From Prevotella sp. (GTDB lineage Bacteria > Bacteroidota > Bacteroidia > Bacteroidales > Bacteroidaceae), in NCBI GenBank assembly GCA_022486815.1, contig JAKVJW010000016.1, forward strand, positions 1-56,952: a stretch of DNA of 56,952 nucleotides. Reading direction: 5' to 3'. The notes beneath the pieces are model-generated. The model ran no database searches. It had not been told where the DNA came from and worked only from the letters and a program-made list of their open reading frames with translations. Each line of letters starts with the position of its first letter. Position 1 is the first letter of the stretch. Shown one piece after another: positions 45,473-54,819 of this stretch. Position numbers and translations under genes: made by a program.

Positions 45473-45920
45473 TAACGAGTTTATATCAATAAAAGGATAA
45501 CTTATCGGGATTTAAAGAAAGGCAGATGATCCCTTTAGGCAACAGATCGTAATTTAAGTATAAGGAAAGCCATCTTTTACTCAGATAAGGAGTAAGATGG
45601 TTTTCTTTTTTGTTCGTTTTATCAGATGCGCTAAGCATTTTTCTATCCTCGTTTTTTGCTCATTATAGGGGGTAATGTGCACAATTGCTTCATTAGTCAA
45701 TTAATAAAGGTTAAAAAGTCAATCCGTTCATTCTTTGTATTTATTATAACTGTACTTTTGCAAAGTAGAGATAGCAATATTCCGTCTCTTATTTTACGAA
45801 TTGAAGTTTAGAGCTAAAGGACATAAGAGCAGAGGGAATAATAGCATGATATGGTGACGAGTAACCATATATTCTACTAAAAAGAATCACAAACTATACT
45901 ACTAAAAGAGGAATCAGAAA
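45473..45920. other. Long gap: terminator, promoter and leader of the GltD-like gene
   Basis: No gene was found in 448 bases. It holds the terminator at 45565-45611, a -7 element TACTTTTG (45753-45760; TTTG at 45734 is only 15 bases away), and a leader of about 155 bases with inverted arms ATATGGT (45849-45855) and ACCATAT (45864-45870). The hairpin is a candidate control site of the GltD-like gene. Confidence 0.55.
45565..45611 (+). terminator. Terminator after the small barrel gene
   Basis: GAAAGCCATCTTTTACTC (45565-45582) pairs with GAGTAAGATGG and following TTTTC (45590-45605) with one bulge, then a T-rich tract TTTTTTG. Confidence 0.75.
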
Positions 45921-47294
45921 ATGAAAGGTGAAGAGTTGGATAAGAAAGCAGACAGGGAGGAAACTGCCCGATATTTTCAGGAATCAAGTGGCGGTTTTAC
46001 GATGCGTGAAGCAATAGTTGAGGCTCAGCGGTGTTTACATTGCAAGGTTCCACAATGCAGAAAGGGATGTCCCATAGAGAATGATATTCCCGATTTTGTT
46101 CATGAAGTTTCAATGGGGAATTTTGGTTCTGCCATGAAAATCATCAATGCCAAAAGTAATCTTCCGGCTATCTGTGGACGAGTTTGTCCGCATGAAAAGC
46201 AGTGTCAGGGACATTGTATTCTGGGTAAGAAAGGCAAACCTGTACAAATAGGAAAGATCGAACAGTTTGTTGCAGACTTTGATACAAAGATGCCCCTTAT
46301 CAGCGAGAAGATTTCCCAGAAGACACGCGGAAAGGTAGCTGTGATCGGTTCTGGTCCAGCAGGTCTGACAGTAGCCGGTGATCTGGCCAGGCAAGGATTT
46401 GCGGTAACGATTTTTGAAGGCTTGCCGGAGCCTGGCGGTGTATTGATGTATGGCATTCCCGAATACCGTCTGTCGAAAGCAGTGGTCAGGGCTGAAATCA
46501 AGAAAATAGAGGCTTTGGGTGTCAATTTTGTCTGTAATTGTATGGTAGGAGAGAATGGAGTGACTGTAGACAGTATTTTTAAAGAAGGCTATGACGCCAT
46601 CTTCATGGGTACCGGAACAGATGTCCCCAAAGATATGATGGATACACCCCGGTCAACCTTGCGTGGTGTAAGTCAGAGTACTTACCTGCTTCACAACTTC
46701 AATGCTTATCATGAAGGTGCCATGAGCCGTGATATGGTTCCTTTGCAGGCAGGACAGAAAGTTGGAGTGATCGGAGGCGGAAATGTAGCCATGGATGCTG
46801 CTCGGACTTGTATCCGACTGGGTGCTGATGTAACTGTTCTTTATCGTCGTACGGAGGAAGAAATGCCTTCTAATAAGGAGGAATACGGACAGGCCGTGAA
46901 AGAAGGCGTGAAGTTTCTGTGGAAAACGGCAGTGGAAGAATTTATTCCCGGCAAGAACGGACGACTGGCTGCCTGCAGGCTGAATAGCCCGGAAGGCGAG
47001 AAAATAGAAAAGTTTGATAGGATCTTTCTTGCCGTCGGGAATAAACCGGCGAAGCGTATTGTCAGTACTACGGATGGGATAGAAGTAGATGATAAAGGCT
47101 ATGTGAAAATCTCAGAACGGCCATACGGAATGACAACACGACGAGGGGTTTTTGCAGGGGGAGATGTGGTTCACCGTCCACAGACTGTTGTCATGGCCAT
47201 GAAAGCAGCCAAGAAAGTGGCTCAGGGAATAGAACAATATGTGGATGCTATCAAACTTATGGAGGATGTCGGGTTGGATATTCCTGATGCCTGA
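45921..47294 (+). CDS. GltD-like NADPH:glutamate synthase small-subunit family oxidoreductase
   Basis: A 457-residue cytoplasmic flavoprotein. The N-terminal iron-sulphur domain (about 1-130) contains cysteine clusters CLHCKVPQCRKGCP and CGRVCPHEKQCQGHC for two [4Fe-4S] centres. An FAD-binding motif (VIGSGPAGLTVA, about 142-153) and an NADPH-binding GxGxxA-type motif (IGGGNVAMDAAR, about 288-299) follow. This is the GltD/NfnB/homotetrameric glutamate synthase family. No gltB or nfnA gene is beside it. So the acceptor could be glutamate synthase elsewhere, ferredoxin, or sulphide-type substrates. Its isolated position and long leader suggest independent regulation. Confidence 0.85.
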   Translation: MKGEELDKKADREETARYFQESSGGFTMREAIVEAQRCLHCKVPQCRKGCPIENDIPDFVHEVSMGNFGSAMKIINAKSNLPAICGRVCPHEKQCQGHCILGKKGKPVQIGKIEQFVADFDTKMPLISEKISQKTRGKVAVIGSGPAGLTVAGDLARQGFAVTIFEGLPEPGGVLMYGIPEYRLSKAVVRAEIKKIEALGVNFVCNCMVGENGVTVDSIFKEGYDAIFMGTGTDVPKDMMDTPRSTLRGVSQSTYLLHNFNAYHEGAMSRDMVPLQAGQKVGVIGGGNVAMDAARTCIRLGADVTVLYRRTEEEMPSNKEEYGQAVKEGVKFLWKTAVEEFIPGKNGRLAACRLNSPEGEKIEKFDRIFLAVGNKPAKRIVSTTDGIEVDDKGYVKISERPYGMTTRRGVFAGGDVVHRPQTVVMAMKAAKKVAQGIEQYVDAIKLMEDVGLDIPDA

Positions 47295-47372
47295 ATGAAT
47301 TTAACTAATTGTACAATAGATGACAATATAAAAGATAATTTTGAATTTATTAGTTTAAAACTCCTTTAATTA

Positions 47373-47404
47373 TTTGCATGTTGAGTTCCTATCCTTTACC
47401 TTTG
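47373..47404 (+). promoter_or_regulatory. Promoter giving a near-leaderless transcript
   Basis: TTTG (47373-47376), a 20-base spacer and TACCTTTG (47397-47404), a perfect promoter. The ATG begins at 47410, five bases after the -7 box, at or within a base or two of the predicted start. An in-frame TTG at 47374 is part of the -33 box and cannot be a start codon. Confidence 0.75.
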
Positions 47405-47409
47405 CATAT

Positions 47410-48057
47410 ATGAATCGATATATCACTTTGATTCTTTGCTTCATTGTCGGAATGGTCGCTCGTGCCCAGCGCACGTGTGTCGTAGCGGATATGGAAACTC
47501 ATGTGCCCGTACGTGATGCTGTCATCCATACGAATACAAACCATTGGGCGAGAACGGATTATCGTGGATATTTCGCCATGCGCTATTCTTTTGATTCTGC
47601 TTCAGTCTATAAGGTAGGGTATGTTAAGACTTTTATCTATAGCAAGAATCTTCCTGATACGGTTTTCCTGCTCCCTAAATCCCATCAACTTAATGAAGTG
47701 GAAGTTTATGGAAAAGATATGGGTAAGAGTAATGCAGGTTTTTTTAGTAATGCTGCCAAACAGGCTGCTAAAGAAGCGCCTGCTCCTGGGGGACTGCAAT
47801 TTAATGCTCTCGGTTGGATGGATCGTCGGGGAATTCGTGACAGAAAGCATTTGAAGAAAGCGCAAAGCGTCATATCTGGTTTGGATTCTAAAGATAATAA
47901 CGATGATCCGGTGCTGGATGCATTTCATCAGGAACAGGCTAAAAAGGCTGCTGAACAGAAAGCCAAACTGGATGCTTTGAATGAGGCACGTGCCAAACAG
48001 GCAGCAGAATTGGACAAGAAAAAGAAAGAAGCTGAAAAAGGAATTGCCAACCAATAG
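47410..48057 (+). CDS. Exported protein, regulatory-like domain plus coiled coil
   Basis: A 215-residue protein of unknown function. Signal peptide about 1-20 (IVGMVARAQR). A carboxypeptidase-regulatory-like beta domain (about 22-100; VPVRDAVIHTNTNHWARTDYRGYFAM, ending LNEVEVYGKD) precedes a linker and a charged, Ala/Lys/Glu-rich coiled coil (about 155-215, HQEQAKKAAEQKAKLD). Likely periplasmic or outer-membrane associated. Codon start 47410 was chosen because the longer reading begins inside the promoter. Its mRNA should have almost no 5-prime leader. Confidence 0.75.
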   Translation: MNRYITLILCFIVGMVARAQRTCVVADMETHVPVRDAVIHTNTNHWARTDYRGYFAMRYSFDSASVYKVGYVKTFIYSKNLPDTVFLLPKSHQLNEVEVYGKDMGKSNAGFFSNAAKQAAKEAPAPGGLQFNALGWMDRRGIRDRKHLKKAQSVISGLDSKDNNDDPVLDAFHQEQAKKAAEQKAKLDALNEARAKQAAELDKKKKEAEKGIANQ

Positions 48058-48166
48058 TCTTTCTTCCTTTTTATCGATAAAAAAAGTGTGATGATTATCA
48101 TTTTTTTTCCTCTCTGGAAACGTTCTTTTAATTTACAATTTCGAACACTTAATTTTTAAATGATTG

Positions 48167-48198
48167 TTTGGATTTTCCATATAATTATTATATCTTTG
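48167..48198 (+). promoter_or_regulatory. Promoter of ffh
   Basis: TTTG (48167-48170), a 20-base spacer and TATCTTTG (48191-48198), 16 bases before the ffh ATG. Confidence 0.8.
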
Positions 48199-48214
48199 CA
48201 GCAAATTACTTATT

Positions 48215-49561
48215 ATGTTTGAAAATCTTAGCGACAGACTTGAACGTAGCTTCAAAATATTAAAAGGTGAAGGAAAAATCACCGAAATAAATGTTGCTGA
48301 AACGATGAAGGACATTCGCCGGGCTTTATTGGATGCGGATGTCAATTATCGGGTGGCCAAGGACTTTACTAACCATGTCAAGGAAAAGGCTCTTGGCATG
48401 AATGTGCTGACAGCTGTGAAACCTGGACAACTTATGGTGAAACTGGTTCATGATGAACTGGTAACACTCATGGGTGGGGAGGATGCTCCTTTTGTCTTGA
48501 AAAGTCATCCGGCAGTGGTCTTGATGAGTGGTCTGCAAGGTTCTGGTAAAACTACTTTCAGTGGAAAGCTGGCTCAGTATTTAAAAACCAAGCAAGGAAA
48601 GAAACCATTATTGGTGGCTTGTGACGTGTATCGTCCTGCTGCTATTGATCAGTTGAAGGTAGTAGGCGGACAGATCGAAGTACCGGTTTATGCTGAACTG
48701 GATAATAAAAATGTGAATGCGATTGCAGATCATGCCATTCAACAGGCGAAGACAGATGGGAATGATGTCGTGATCATCGATACCGCCGGTCGTCTGGCTG
48801 TAGATGAGCAGATGATGCAGGAAATTTCCAGTCTGAAAGATCATGTACGTCCTGATGAAACATTGTTTGTCGTGGATGCTATGACCGGTCAGGATGCTGT
48901 CAATACAGCGAAAGAATTTAATGACCGATTGAATTTTGACGGTGTAGTACTGACCAAATTAGATGGTGATACACGTGGTGGTGCAGCTCTTTCTATCCGA
49001 ACTGTAGTCAGTAAGCCGATTAAATTTATCGGAACGGGAGAAAAGTTGGAAGCTATGGATGTCTTCCATCCTTCCCGTATGGCTGACCGAATTCTGGGAA
49101 TGGGTGATGTGGTCAGTTTGGTAGAGCGTGCTCAGGAACAATTTGATGAAGATGAAGCTCGTAAACTTCAGAAAAAGATACAGAAGAACCAATTTGATTT
49201 CAATGATTTTCTCAAACAGATCGGACAAATCAAAAAGATGGGGAATCTGAAGGATCTGGCAAGTATGATTCCTGGTGTAGGTAAAGCTATTCGTGATGTA
49301 GATATTGACGATAATGCCTTTAAAGGTGTTGAAGCGATTATCAGAAGTATGACTCCTACGGAGCGTACACATCCGGAAATACTGGATTCGAGCAGGCGTC
49401 GCCGTATAGCAGGCGGATCTGGAACGGATATCCAGCAGGTTAACCGGTTGATCAAGCAGTTTGATCAGACACGCAAGATGATGAAGATGGTTACCGGTGC
49501 AAATATGGCTGGTATGGCAAGTAAAATGAAGGGTATGAAAATGCCGAATGTGGCAGAATAA
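48215..49561 (+). CDS. ffh: Signal recognition particle protein Ffh (SRP54)
   Basis: A 448-residue GTPase that binds signal sequences on nascent membrane proteins together with SRP RNA. N domain (1-85), G domain with Walker A GLQGSGKTTF (about 107-116), DTAGR, and TKLDGDTRGGAAL, and a Met-rich M domain (about 300-448, including MKMVTGANMAGMASKMKGMKM). Length and motifs are normal. It is followed after 10 bases by folD, so the two are probably cotranscribed. Confidence 0.97.
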   Translation: MFENLSDRLERSFKILKGEGKITEINVAETMKDIRRALLDADVNYRVAKDFTNHVKEKALGMNVLTAVKPGQLMVKLVHDELVTLMGGEDAPFVLKSHPAVVLMSGLQGSGKTTFSGKLAQYLKTKQGKKPLLVACDVYRPAAIDQLKVVGGQIEVPVYAELDNKNVNAIADHAIQQAKTDGNDVVIIDTAGRLAVDEQMMQEISSLKDHVRPDETLFVVDAMTGQDAVNTAKEFNDRLNFDGVVLTKLDGDTRGGAALSIRTVVSKPIKFIGTGEKLEAMDVFHPSRMADRILGMGDVVSLVERAQEQFDEDEARKLQKKIQKNQFDFNDFLKQIGQIKKMGNLKDLASMIPGVGKAIRDVDIDDNAFKGVEAIIRSMTPTERTHPEILDSSRRRRIAGGSGTDIQQVNRLIKQFDQTRKMMKMVTGANMAGMASKMKGMKMPNVAE

Positions 49562-49571
49562 CTAAGTATAT

Positions 49572-50450
49572 ATGACTCTAATTGACGGAAAAGCTACAGC
49601 GACGGCTATCAAGGAGGAGATCGCAGAAGAAGTTAAAGGAATCGTTGACAATGGAAAAAAGCAGCCTCATCTGGTAGCTGTGCTCGTGGGGCATGATGGT
49701 GGTTCCGAGACTTATGTCAAGAATAAGATGATAGCCTGTAAGGTGTGTGGCATCAAGTCTACGCTGATTCGTTATGAGGACGATGTTACAGAAGAGGAGC
49801 TTCTTGCTTGTGTCGATCGCTTGAACAAGGATGAGGATGTGGACGGTTTTATCGTTCAGTTGCCTTTGCCAAAGCAGATTGATGAGCAGAAAATTATCAT
49901 GGCTATTGACTACCGTAAAGATGTGGATGGTTTTCATCCGGTTAATGTCGGTCGCTTGGCTATTGGCCTTCCTTGTTTTATTTCTGCTACGCCGTTAGGG
50001 ATCTTGACCTTGTTGCAACATTATCATATCCATACGAGTGGGAAGAAATGTGTAATCATCGGGCGCAGTAATATCGTAGGGAAACCTATGGCGCAGTTGA
50101 TGATGAATAAAAAATATGGTGATTGTACAGTGACAGTGTGCCACAGTCATACTCAGGATATTGCTAGGGAAACCCGTGAGGCTGATATTCTGATTTCTGC
50201 AATTGGCAGACCGGATTTTGTCACTGCTGATATGGTTAAAGAGGGAGCCGTAGTGATCGATGTAGGTACTACGCGTGTTCCTGATCCTACTAAGAAGAAG
50301 GGATTTCATCTTAATGGTGATGTGAAGTTTGATGAGGTCGCTCCTAAATGTTCTTTTATTACTCCTGTTCCGGGTGGAGTTGGTCCGATGACCATTTGTT
50401 CTCTGATGAAGAATACATTGGCAGCTGCAAAAAAAGAGTATTATCGTTAA
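49572..50450 (+). CDS. folD: Methylenetetrahydrofolate dehydrogenase/cyclohydrolase
   Basis: A 292-residue bifunctional enzyme that interconverts 5,10-methylene- and 10-formyl-tetrahydrofolate with NADP. The catalytic YVKNKMIAC motif (Tyr and Lys about 53-57), VQLPLP, the nucleotide-binding [13 protein letters not shown] (about 163-175) and [10 protein letters not shown] are all present. It supplies one-carbon units for purines and formyl-Met. Confidence 0.97.
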   Translation: MTLIDGKATATAIKEEIAEEVKGIVDNGKKQPHLVAVLVGHDGGSETYVKNKMIACKVCGIKSTLIRYEDDVTEEELLACVDRLNKDEDVDGFIVQLPLPKQIDEQKIIMAIDYRKDVDGFHPVNVGRLAIGLPCFISATPLGILTLLQHYHIHTSGKKCVIIGRSNIVGKPMAQLMMNKKYGDCTVTVCHSHTQDIARETREADILISAIGRPDFVTADMVKEGAVVIDVGTTRVPDPTKKKGFHLNGDVKFDEVAPKCSFITPVPGGVGPMTICSLMKNTLAAAKKEYYR

Positions 50451-50645
50451 AATAGAAACAATAAACACTTGATTTTTTATAACTCTCTAATTTGTTTGGG
50501 GTTGGATGCAGTGATGCCTCCAGCCTCTTTTTTGTTAAAGACAGAATTGAGGAGAGGACTAAGTGTAGGTAAAACAGACAGTTCTTTCAAGGGAATACTA
50601 AATTTAATTATAAACTGGGCCGATGCCTGTTGAATAGTGACAAAT

Positions 50646-50667
50646 AAGGGACGTATTTCTGTCCCTT
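50646..50667 (+). repeat. Hairpin upstream of the GH51 gene
   Basis: AAGGGAC (50646-50652) and GTCCCTT (50661-50667) are perfect arms. A weak promoter TTG at 50630 and TATTTCTG at 50654 overlaps it. The hairpin sits 38 bases before the GH51 ATG and may be an operator. The rest of 50451-50704 shows no convincing gene. Confidence 0.4.
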
Positions 50668-50704
50668 GCAACCAAAGGATCGGTAAGGCCTAAATCTGAC
50701 AAGT

Positions 50705-53311
50705 ATGAAGAATAAATTGTTTTTTTTGTTTGTGTCCTGTTTGCTGTCCCTTTCTTGTAAGGCTCAGTCTTTACCCCTTTATATGGTAGCAGGGCGTGAT
50801 ACAACCGTTCGAATATTTCTTTATTCGCCTGGACCTTCTGCAGGTCTTCATGTTGCTTATCTGAATAGCTATCAGAACTGGCAGGAATTGGGGCAATTGC
50901 TGACTTGCGATTATGGTCCCTGGGGGGCATCGGGTAAGAAAATGTATACTCCTTTTGTTGCAAAAGCCAATGATGGTTCATGGCGTGCTTTATGGTCACT
51001 TGATCATCATTCACCTGCCTTTGCTGTAGATTATTCCGAGGATTTGATTCACTGGCGTCCTCAGGATTATCCTATTGTCAGGGAGCATGATGTGATGGCT
51101 CCTGTGGCCTATCAGATGGGCGACGGAAAATGGGATATTTATTTCAAGACTCCTCAAGGGAAACGATATGTACAGGCCTCAAATGATTTCCGGACTTTTG
51201 CAGAGGATACTCTGGCGGCAATAGCTGATGATGTTCTTTGGGAGCAGGATACGGCTGTAATTGGTGGAAAAGTCCGGTATGGAAATACCTTTGATGTTCC
51301 GGTTGTTCATCTGACTTATATGCAAAACTGGTTCAGAGCATTAGCGCAGGATCAGTCCCTTTGCAGTGAAAGGATGAAAGATGACCGGCAGCGGTTTGCC
51401 TCCCTTGGTGACACGCTGAGATCTGTACTTGTTGTCAATCCGTCACAAGTGCGCAGGATCAGTAATCGTTTGATGGGTGTTTTCTTTGAGGACATCAATT
51501 CCGCAGCTGATGGTGGACTATATGCAGAACTGGTTCGTAACCGTGATTTTGAAGATCTTGGAAATCAGAAAAATGCATGGAATGCCCATCCTGCCTGGAA
51601 CTTGTACCAGATGGTAAAGAAGAAAGGATTGGAAGAGAAAACATTGCACCTTGAGACTGACCACCCTTTGAGTAAGAATAATTCCCATTATGTCGTATTG
51701 GGACAGAATGACATTTTAAGTAATGCCGGGTGGGACGGAATACCGGTGAAAGAAGGTCTGTATGATTTTTCCTTTTTTGCAAATCAGATAGAAGGAAATA
51801 AAAATCAGATTTTGGTATTGTTGGTTTCTGATGACGGAACTATTCTGGCAAAGGATAAGGTCAAGTTGAAAGGATCGGGGTGGAAACGCTATACGTTATT
51901 GTTGAATACGGTTCAGAAAAAGTCAAAAGAAGTTGGTTACAGAAATTGTCATTTACAACTTCTTGTCGAGAAGGAAGGGCAGATAGGGGTAGACATGATC
52001 TCGCTTTTTCCGGATGATACTTATAAAGTACATGGAATGCGGAAGGATCTTGCAGAGACGATAGCAGCGCTCCATCCGAAATTTATGAGATTTCCAGGTG
52101 GCTGTATGGCCCATGGACAGGGATTGTCTAATATATACAGGTGGAAAGAGACTGTAGGCCCCTGGCAGGACCGGGTACCAGCTCCAAATATATGGAAATA
52201 CCATCAGACCCGTGGATTGGGCTTTTACGAGTATTTCCAGTTCTGTGAGGATATCGGTGCAGAGCCACTTCCTATCGTGGCAGCAGGTGTCCCATGCCAG
52301 AATTCTCATGCTGATAGAAATGGACTTGCCGGTCAGCAGGGAGGGATTCCGATGAAGGATATGCCCCAGTATGTGCAGGATGTACTTGACCTGATAGAAT
52401 GGGCAAATGGCGATCCTGCTACTTCAAAATGGGCCAAGATGCGAGCTGATGCAGGTCATCCGGCTCCCTTTCATCTTAAAATGATCGGAGTCGGAAATGA
52501 AGATTTGATTTCTACGGTCTTTGAAAAGCGTTATCTTATGATTTGCAAGGCTGTGAAGGAAAAGTATCCGGATATTGAGGTTATCGGGACCGTTGGACCT
52601 TTTCATAATCCTTCTCCTGATTATATGGAGGGCTGGCGTTTTGCCAAGACTCATGCTGATTGCATTGATGCTGTGGACGAGCATTATTATGAGCATCCGG
52701 GATGGTTTTTACATCATGAGGGTTACTATGATGATTATGACAGAAAGTCTCCTAAGGTCTATTTAGGGGAGTATGCTTCTCAAGGTCGCACTGTAGAGAA
52801 TGCTTTAGTCGAGGCAGTATACCTTTGTCATATAGAGAAAAATGCGGATGTCGTACAAATGGCTTCGTACGCTCCGCTATTATGCAGGAAAGGACATGCT
52901 AACTGGAATCCTGACTTGATCTATTTTGATGGTACTTCTGTAGAGGTTACGCCAAGTTACTGGACTCAGTATCTGTTTTCCAATTATTCTGGTGATCAGT
53001 ATATTTCTTCACATCTTGACATGGACCATCATATTGCTTACCGGGTAGCAGCGAGCGTTGTGAAATCGTCGAAAACGGGTAAGGGGTATGTGAAATTAGT
53101 CAATGCTTCTCCAAAGACAATTATCATGAATGTGAAGGGGATTTCTCTGGTTTCCGGAAAAGAGGAAATGCAATTACAGGGTAATCCGTCTGACCAATCT
53201 ATTCACGTCAGTCGGGCAGGTGGTTTGTCAGGACAACTTCCTCTTCGCCAGATTCAAGGGCAGAGGATTGTTCTTGCACCGTATTCAGTGAATGTGGTTG
53301 ACTGGAAATGA
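50705..53311 (+). CDS. GH51 alpha-L-arabinofuranosidase with N-terminal extension
   Basis: An 868-residue exported enzyme (signal with Cys-containing end SLSCKAQ). Residues about 22-225 form an extra module not found in minimal GH51 enzymes, with GH43-like propeller fragments (VDYSEDLIHWRPQDYP, YMQNWFRALAQDQ). From about 240 the GH51 part begins (NRLMGVFFEDINSAADGGLYAELVRNRDFE). Acid/base Glu 599 lies in GVGNEDL and nucleophile Glu 689 in YLGEYAS, and a C-terminal beta domain ends the protein. It should release terminal arabinose from arabinan or arabinoxylan side chains. It is alone: no SusCD pair or arabinose genes are in the window. Convergent with cobC. Confidence 0.9.
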   Translation: MKNKLFFLFVSCLLSLSCKAQSLPLYMVAGRDTTVRIFLYSPGPSAGLHVAYLNSYQNWQELGQLLTCDYGPWGASGKKMYTPFVAKANDGSWRALWSLDHHSPAFAVDYSEDLIHWRPQDYPIVREHDVMAPVAYQMGDGKWDIYFKTPQGKRYVQASNDFRTFAEDTLAAIADDVLWEQDTAVIGGKVRYGNTFDVPVVHLTYMQNWFRALAQDQSLCSERMKDDRQRFASLGDTLRSVLVVNPSQVRRISNRLMGVFFEDINSAADGGLYAELVRNRDFEDLGNQKNAWNAHPAWNLYQMVKKKGLEEKTLHLETDHPLSKNNSHYVVLGQNDILSNAGWDGIPVKEGLYDFSFFANQIEGNKNQILVLLVSDDGTILAKDKVKLKGSGWKRYTLLLNTVQKKSKEVGYRNCHLQLLVEKEGQIGVDMISLFPDDTYKVHGMRKDLAETIAALHPKFMRFPGGCMAHGQGLSNIYRWKETVGPWQDRVPAPNIWKYHQTRGLGFYEYFQFCEDIGAEPLPIVAAGVPCQNSHADRNGLAGQQGGIPMKDMPQYVQDVLDLIEWANGDPATSKWAKMRADAGHPAPFHLKMIGVGNEDLISTVFEKRYLMICKAVKEKYPDIEVIGTVGPFHNPSPDYMEGWRFAKTHADCIDAVDEHYYEHPGWFLHHEGYYDDYDRKSPKVYLGEYASQGRTVENALVEAVYLCHIEKNADVVQMASYAPLLCRKGHANWNPDLIYFDGTSVEVTPSYWTQYLFSNYSGDQYISSHLDMDHHIAYRVAASVVKSSKTGKGYVKLVNASPKTIIMNVKGISLVSGKEEMQLQGNPSDQSIHVSRAGGLSGQLPLRQIQGQRIVLAPYSVNVVDWK

Positions 53312-53349
53312 ATTCATGGAGGTCCTTTTCATGCTGGATTTGTGGGGCA

Positions 53350-53946
53350 TCAGATATCGATTACTTCAATACCCCCATAGGGTGTTTCATGTTCGAAAGC
53401 ATGCTTAGCAGTAAAGAGTCCCCCATAGATACCTGCACAGATGAGTACACCACCGTGAGCGAACAGAGCGGTATTATGATATGGTTTTTTCTTTAATTCA
53501 TCCAGAAAGGAACTGATGCGGGCATAGAGTTGTGGGAAACCTTCACCGTTCGTGCAGGCAAGATGCATGTAATCATTATACCATTTGAGGATGAATGAGT
53601 CCGTCTTGGCGATATCATCAAAACGCTTCATTTCCCAATCTCCCATGTTCATTTCCTTGAGTCGGTTATCAATGGTGGCTATTCCTAATTCTTTCCCGGA
53701 TGATACCGGAAAACCACTTGTGGAATAACCACAAAAAGCAGCTAGTTTTCGGGCACGGCTTAAAGGAGAAGTGAATACTGCATCAAAATGGGATTCAATT
53801 CCTTCTTCTTTCATGATCTGTTCCAAGTTGTTTTCAGTTATAGCAGCTTCCTTGAGGAATGTATCTGCCAAAGGTACATCAGTCCATCCATAACATGTTC
53901 CTTTAGGTACGTCTACTCGTGTATGCCTGATCAGTATGACTTTCAT
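53350..53946 (-). CDS. cobC: Alpha-ribazole phosphatase-like histidine phosphatase
   Basis: A 198-residue phosphoglycerate-mutase-type histidine phosphatase. Catalytic His is in LIRHTRVDVPKGTCYGWTDVP (His about 8; RHT instead of the usual RHG), with FTSPLSRARKLA and a second His in ALFAHGGVL. It should dephosphorylate alpha-ribazole phosphate, the last or next-to-last step of cobalamin nucleotide-loop assembly. It begins two bases after cobS ends, so it is the operon tail. The cob context supports the specific assignment. Confidence 0.9.
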   Translation of the reverse strand: MKVILIRHTRVDVPKGTCYGWTDVPLADTFLKEAAITENNLEQIMKEEGIESHFDAVFTSPLSRARKLAAFCGYSTSGFPVSSGKELGIATIDNRLKEMNMGDWEMKRFDDIAKTDSFILKWYNDYMHLACTNGEGFPQLYARISSFLDELKKKPYHNTALFAHGGVLICAGIYGGLFTAKHAFEHETPYGGIEVIDI

Positions 53947-53948
53947 GA

Positions 53949-54743
53949 TTATAATATATTTTCAGTGATATAAAGACTGAGTTCAACAAGTAGGAACAAG
54001 GCTCCACAACAGTCACCTGTATATCCGCCGATCTTTTTATAGAGGAGTAGGTACAGGAAGTACATTACGAAGCATGGGACAAACAACAGAAGTTCCCATC
54101 CTGAAAAATGAATATAATAGAGGAAGATGATCATGGGTATAGCCCCCTGTGCGAAAAGGCTAAGCCCCGTTTTGATAGAAAATTTACGATAAATGACTTG
54201 ATTCTTAGCTTGTTCAACAGGTCTTGCATAGGGAAGCATCTGAATGATCTGTCCAGCTATCATTTTAGAGAAAGAATCTGCAGCAATAATAAATAAGAAG
54301 GTATAAAGATCATCTCTGCTTCCTGCAATATTGAGCAGCATAAAGAAAAAGAGCAGTTCATAAAAAATGATCCCCAGTACACCATAGGTACCAATCTTAG
54401 AATCTTTCATGATTTCAAGAATCCGTAATTTGCCAGTTCCTCCTCCGAATCCGTCAAAGAAATCAGTCAGGCCGTCTTCATGTAAAGCTCCTGTAGCCAG
54501 GATACGGACAATCATAGCAATAAGGACACTTACTGTAATCGGAAAGAACTGTTTACATCCGATAAGTGCTCCTCCCATCATCGCGCCTGTCAGCCAACCT
54601 ACAAGAGGCCAGTGTTCTACTACTGTTTCGTATGCAGCCTTTGGTGGCTGGTGAATTCTCCAAAAAGGCAAACGTGTAAAAAAGATGAAGGCAGCTAAAA
54701 TGCGATCAGTCCATTTGATGTTACTATCTATTGCTATTTTCAT
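53949..54743 (-). CDS. cobS: Adenosylcobinamide-GDP ribazoletransferase
   Basis: A 264-residue inner membrane enzyme that joins alpha-ribazole to adenosylcobinamide-GDP, finishing cobalamin. Signature TGALHEDGLTDFFDGFGGG and LEIMKDSKIGTYGVLG are conserved, along with about six membrane helices. It is 76 bases after cobT and directly before cobC. Confidence 0.95.
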   Translation of the reverse strand: MKIAIDSNIKWTDRILAAFIFFTRLPFWRIHQPPKAAYETVVEHWPLVGWLTGAMMGGALIGCKQFFPITVSVLIAMIVRILATGALHEDGLTDFFDGFGGGTGKLRILEIMKDSKIGTYGVLGIIFYELLFFFMLLNIAGSRDDLYTFLFIIAADSFSKMIAGQIIQMLPYARPVEQAKNQVIYRKFSIKTGLSLFAQGAIPMIIFLYYIHFSGWELLLFVPCFVMYFLYLLLYKKIGGYTGDCCGALFLLVELSLYITENIL

Positions 54744-54819
54744 AAATTGTTGTTTTCAATATCTAAGGTTGGAAGTATCGTTTTCTTATTTTATAAGTAG
54801 CGTGATGATTTTTTGAGAA

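Noticed and set aside
48090..48120. Terminator after the coiled-coil protein gene (GATGATTATCAT followed by T-run)
   Set aside because: The palindrome leaves almost no loop and would not form a stable stem, though the T-run is present.
50477..50671. A 64-codon minus-strand ORF upstream of the GH51 gene with a protein-like composition (ending ASNPKQIREL)
   Set aside because: No promoter or ribosome site was found, it overlaps the GH51 leader hairpin, and I do not recognise the family. Conservation would be needed to call it.
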